The notes beneath the pieces are model-generated. The model did not search any database, was not told the DNA's origin, and saw only the letters and a program-made list of their open reading frames with translations. Shown piece after piece: positions 5,656-6,068 of a stretch of 6,068 nt of DNA. How positions within the stretch are numbered: position 1 is the stretch's first letter; each line of letters opens with the position of its first letter. The DNA is from Thermococci archaeon. GTDB taxonomy: Archaea; Methanobacteriota_B; Thermococci; Thermococcales; Thermococcaceae. A program made the translations under genes and the position numbers. Where the stretch lies: positions 1 to 6,068 of the forward strand of contig QMUI01000060.1 in NCBI GenBank assembly GCA_003660485.1, in the 5' to 3' direction.

Positions 5656-5913
5656 ATGTACGTGGTTATAGTATATGACGTGGCTGTTGAGCGGGTGAAC
5701 AAGGTCAAGAAGTTTCTAAGACGGCACCTCCACTGGGTTCAGAACAGCGTTTTCGAGGGAGAAGTAACCTTAGCAGAATATGAGAGGATAAAGGCGGGCC
5801 TTCTTGACATTATCAATAAAGATGAAGACTCGATAATTATTTACAAGCTTCGCTCTAAGCCAATGAGAGAAACTCTGAGAGTGGAAAAGAATCCGATGGA
5901 AGAGGTCATCTGA
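5656..5913 (+). CDS. cas2: CRISPR-associated protein Cas2
   Basis: An 85-residue protein, the usual Cas2 length. Cas2 forms the central dimer of the Cas1-Cas2 complex that inserts new spacers next to the CRISPR leader; some members also show metal-dependent nuclease activity. The ferredoxin-like fold is evident from the first strand MYVVIVYDV, with the conserved Asp8, and the following [24 protein letters not shown] segment (helix then strand 2). Next come a helix ([15 protein letters not shown]), strand [10 protein letters not shown], and the C-terminal tail [10 protein letters not shown] used for dimer or Cas1 contacts. ATG 5656 is preferred over the in-frame TTG at 5650, because homologs begin MY[VI]V and the promoter points to this ATG. 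No cas1, cas4, cas6 or effector gene is in view; the next gene converges from the opposite strand. Its partner Cas1 would have to be encoded elsewhere in the genome. Confidence 0.95.
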   Translation: MYVVIVYDVAVERVNKVKKFLRRHLHWVQNSVFEGEVTLAEYERIKAGLLDIINKDEDSIIIYKLRSKPMRETLRVEKNPMEEVI

Positions 5914-6000
5914 GTTTACAAAATTTATTAAAATTATCGAAGAATTGTCGTGACTTGCCTCTATTCTCACCCAGCATCCAAAAGCTCAAGCTCATGCGAG

Positions 6001-6068
6001 CTAACTTAGTAATTTCTTAGCAACTTCAATTGCCTGCTTTGCTCTTTCCCTATCGACGAGCTTATATC
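6001..6068 (-). CDS. C-terminal end of an unidentified protein (cut by window edge)
   Basis: An open frame enters from the right edge on the minus strand and ends at a TAG (6003-6001). Its last 22 residues read YKLVDRERAKQAIEVAKKLLS preceded by a split codon. This is a charged amphipathic helix of the kind that closes many archaeal proteins, including HEPN-domain proteins, but it is too short to assign. Codon use and an uninterrupted frame make it credible as a real gene end. It converges on cas2 with an 87-bp AT-rich gap, so the two are not in one operon. Confidence 0.55.
   Translation of the reverse strand, partial: YKLVDRERAKQAIEVAKKLLS

Noticed and set aside
5770..5970. 66-residue minus-strand frame over cas2
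   Set aside because: It is antisense to conserved cas2 codons and has no recognisable motif or promoter.
5989..6002. Inverted repeat AGCTC-ATGC-GAGCT at the convergent gene ends
   Set aside because: The stem is only 5 bp, it overlaps the stop codon of the right-hand gene, and no T-tract follows on either strand, so a terminator call is not supported.

Overview
The window looks like a piece of chromosome from a hyperthermophilic euryarchaeon of the order Thermococcales, most likely a Pyrococcus species. The evidence is a tungsten-type aldehyde:ferredoxin oxidoreductase that keeps the residue numbering of the P. furiosus enzyme, an archaeal-type AspRS, Glu/Lys/Arg/Ile/Val-rich proteins with AGG/AGA arginine codons, archaeal TATA/BRE promoters, oligo-T terminators, and one intact copy of the 30-nt Pyrococcus-type CRISPR repeat. 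The species cannot be fixed from the sequence alone.

Layout: on the minus strand lie aspS (1-1305; only the last few codons are cut off by the window edge) and, upstream of it, a sugar-1-phosphate nucleotidyltransferase (1363-2604) with a beta-helix domain and an unusual four-cysteine tail. After a 221-bp AT-rich divergent promoter region, two plus-strand genes follow: a small, basic, probably winged-helix protein (2826-3125) and aor (3205-5028), which ends in an oligo-T terminator. A gene-free stretch of about 630 bp then separates aor from cas2 (5656-5913, plus). A minus-strand gene of which only the C-terminal 22 residues are visible (6001-6068) converges on cas2 from the right edge.

The most interesting part is the aor-cas2 interval. 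It carries a single intact CRISPR repeat (5110-5139), in minus-strand orientation, with no spacer-repeat array behind it. To its right (the leader side) are about 380-500 bp of AT-rich non-coding DNA. This contains a good TATA box (5190-5198) placed to start transcription about 25-30 nt before the repeat. Two diverged repeat-like sequences lie in the same orientation: one at 5077-5104, 5 bp beyond the intact copy, and one at 5522-5553, near cas2. I read this as a leader plus single-repeat 'empty' CRISPR locus next to a solitary cas2 with no cas1 or effector genes in view. It could be a collapsed array or one that has not yet acquired spacers. The housekeeping and metabolic genes on the left show no obvious functional tie to it.
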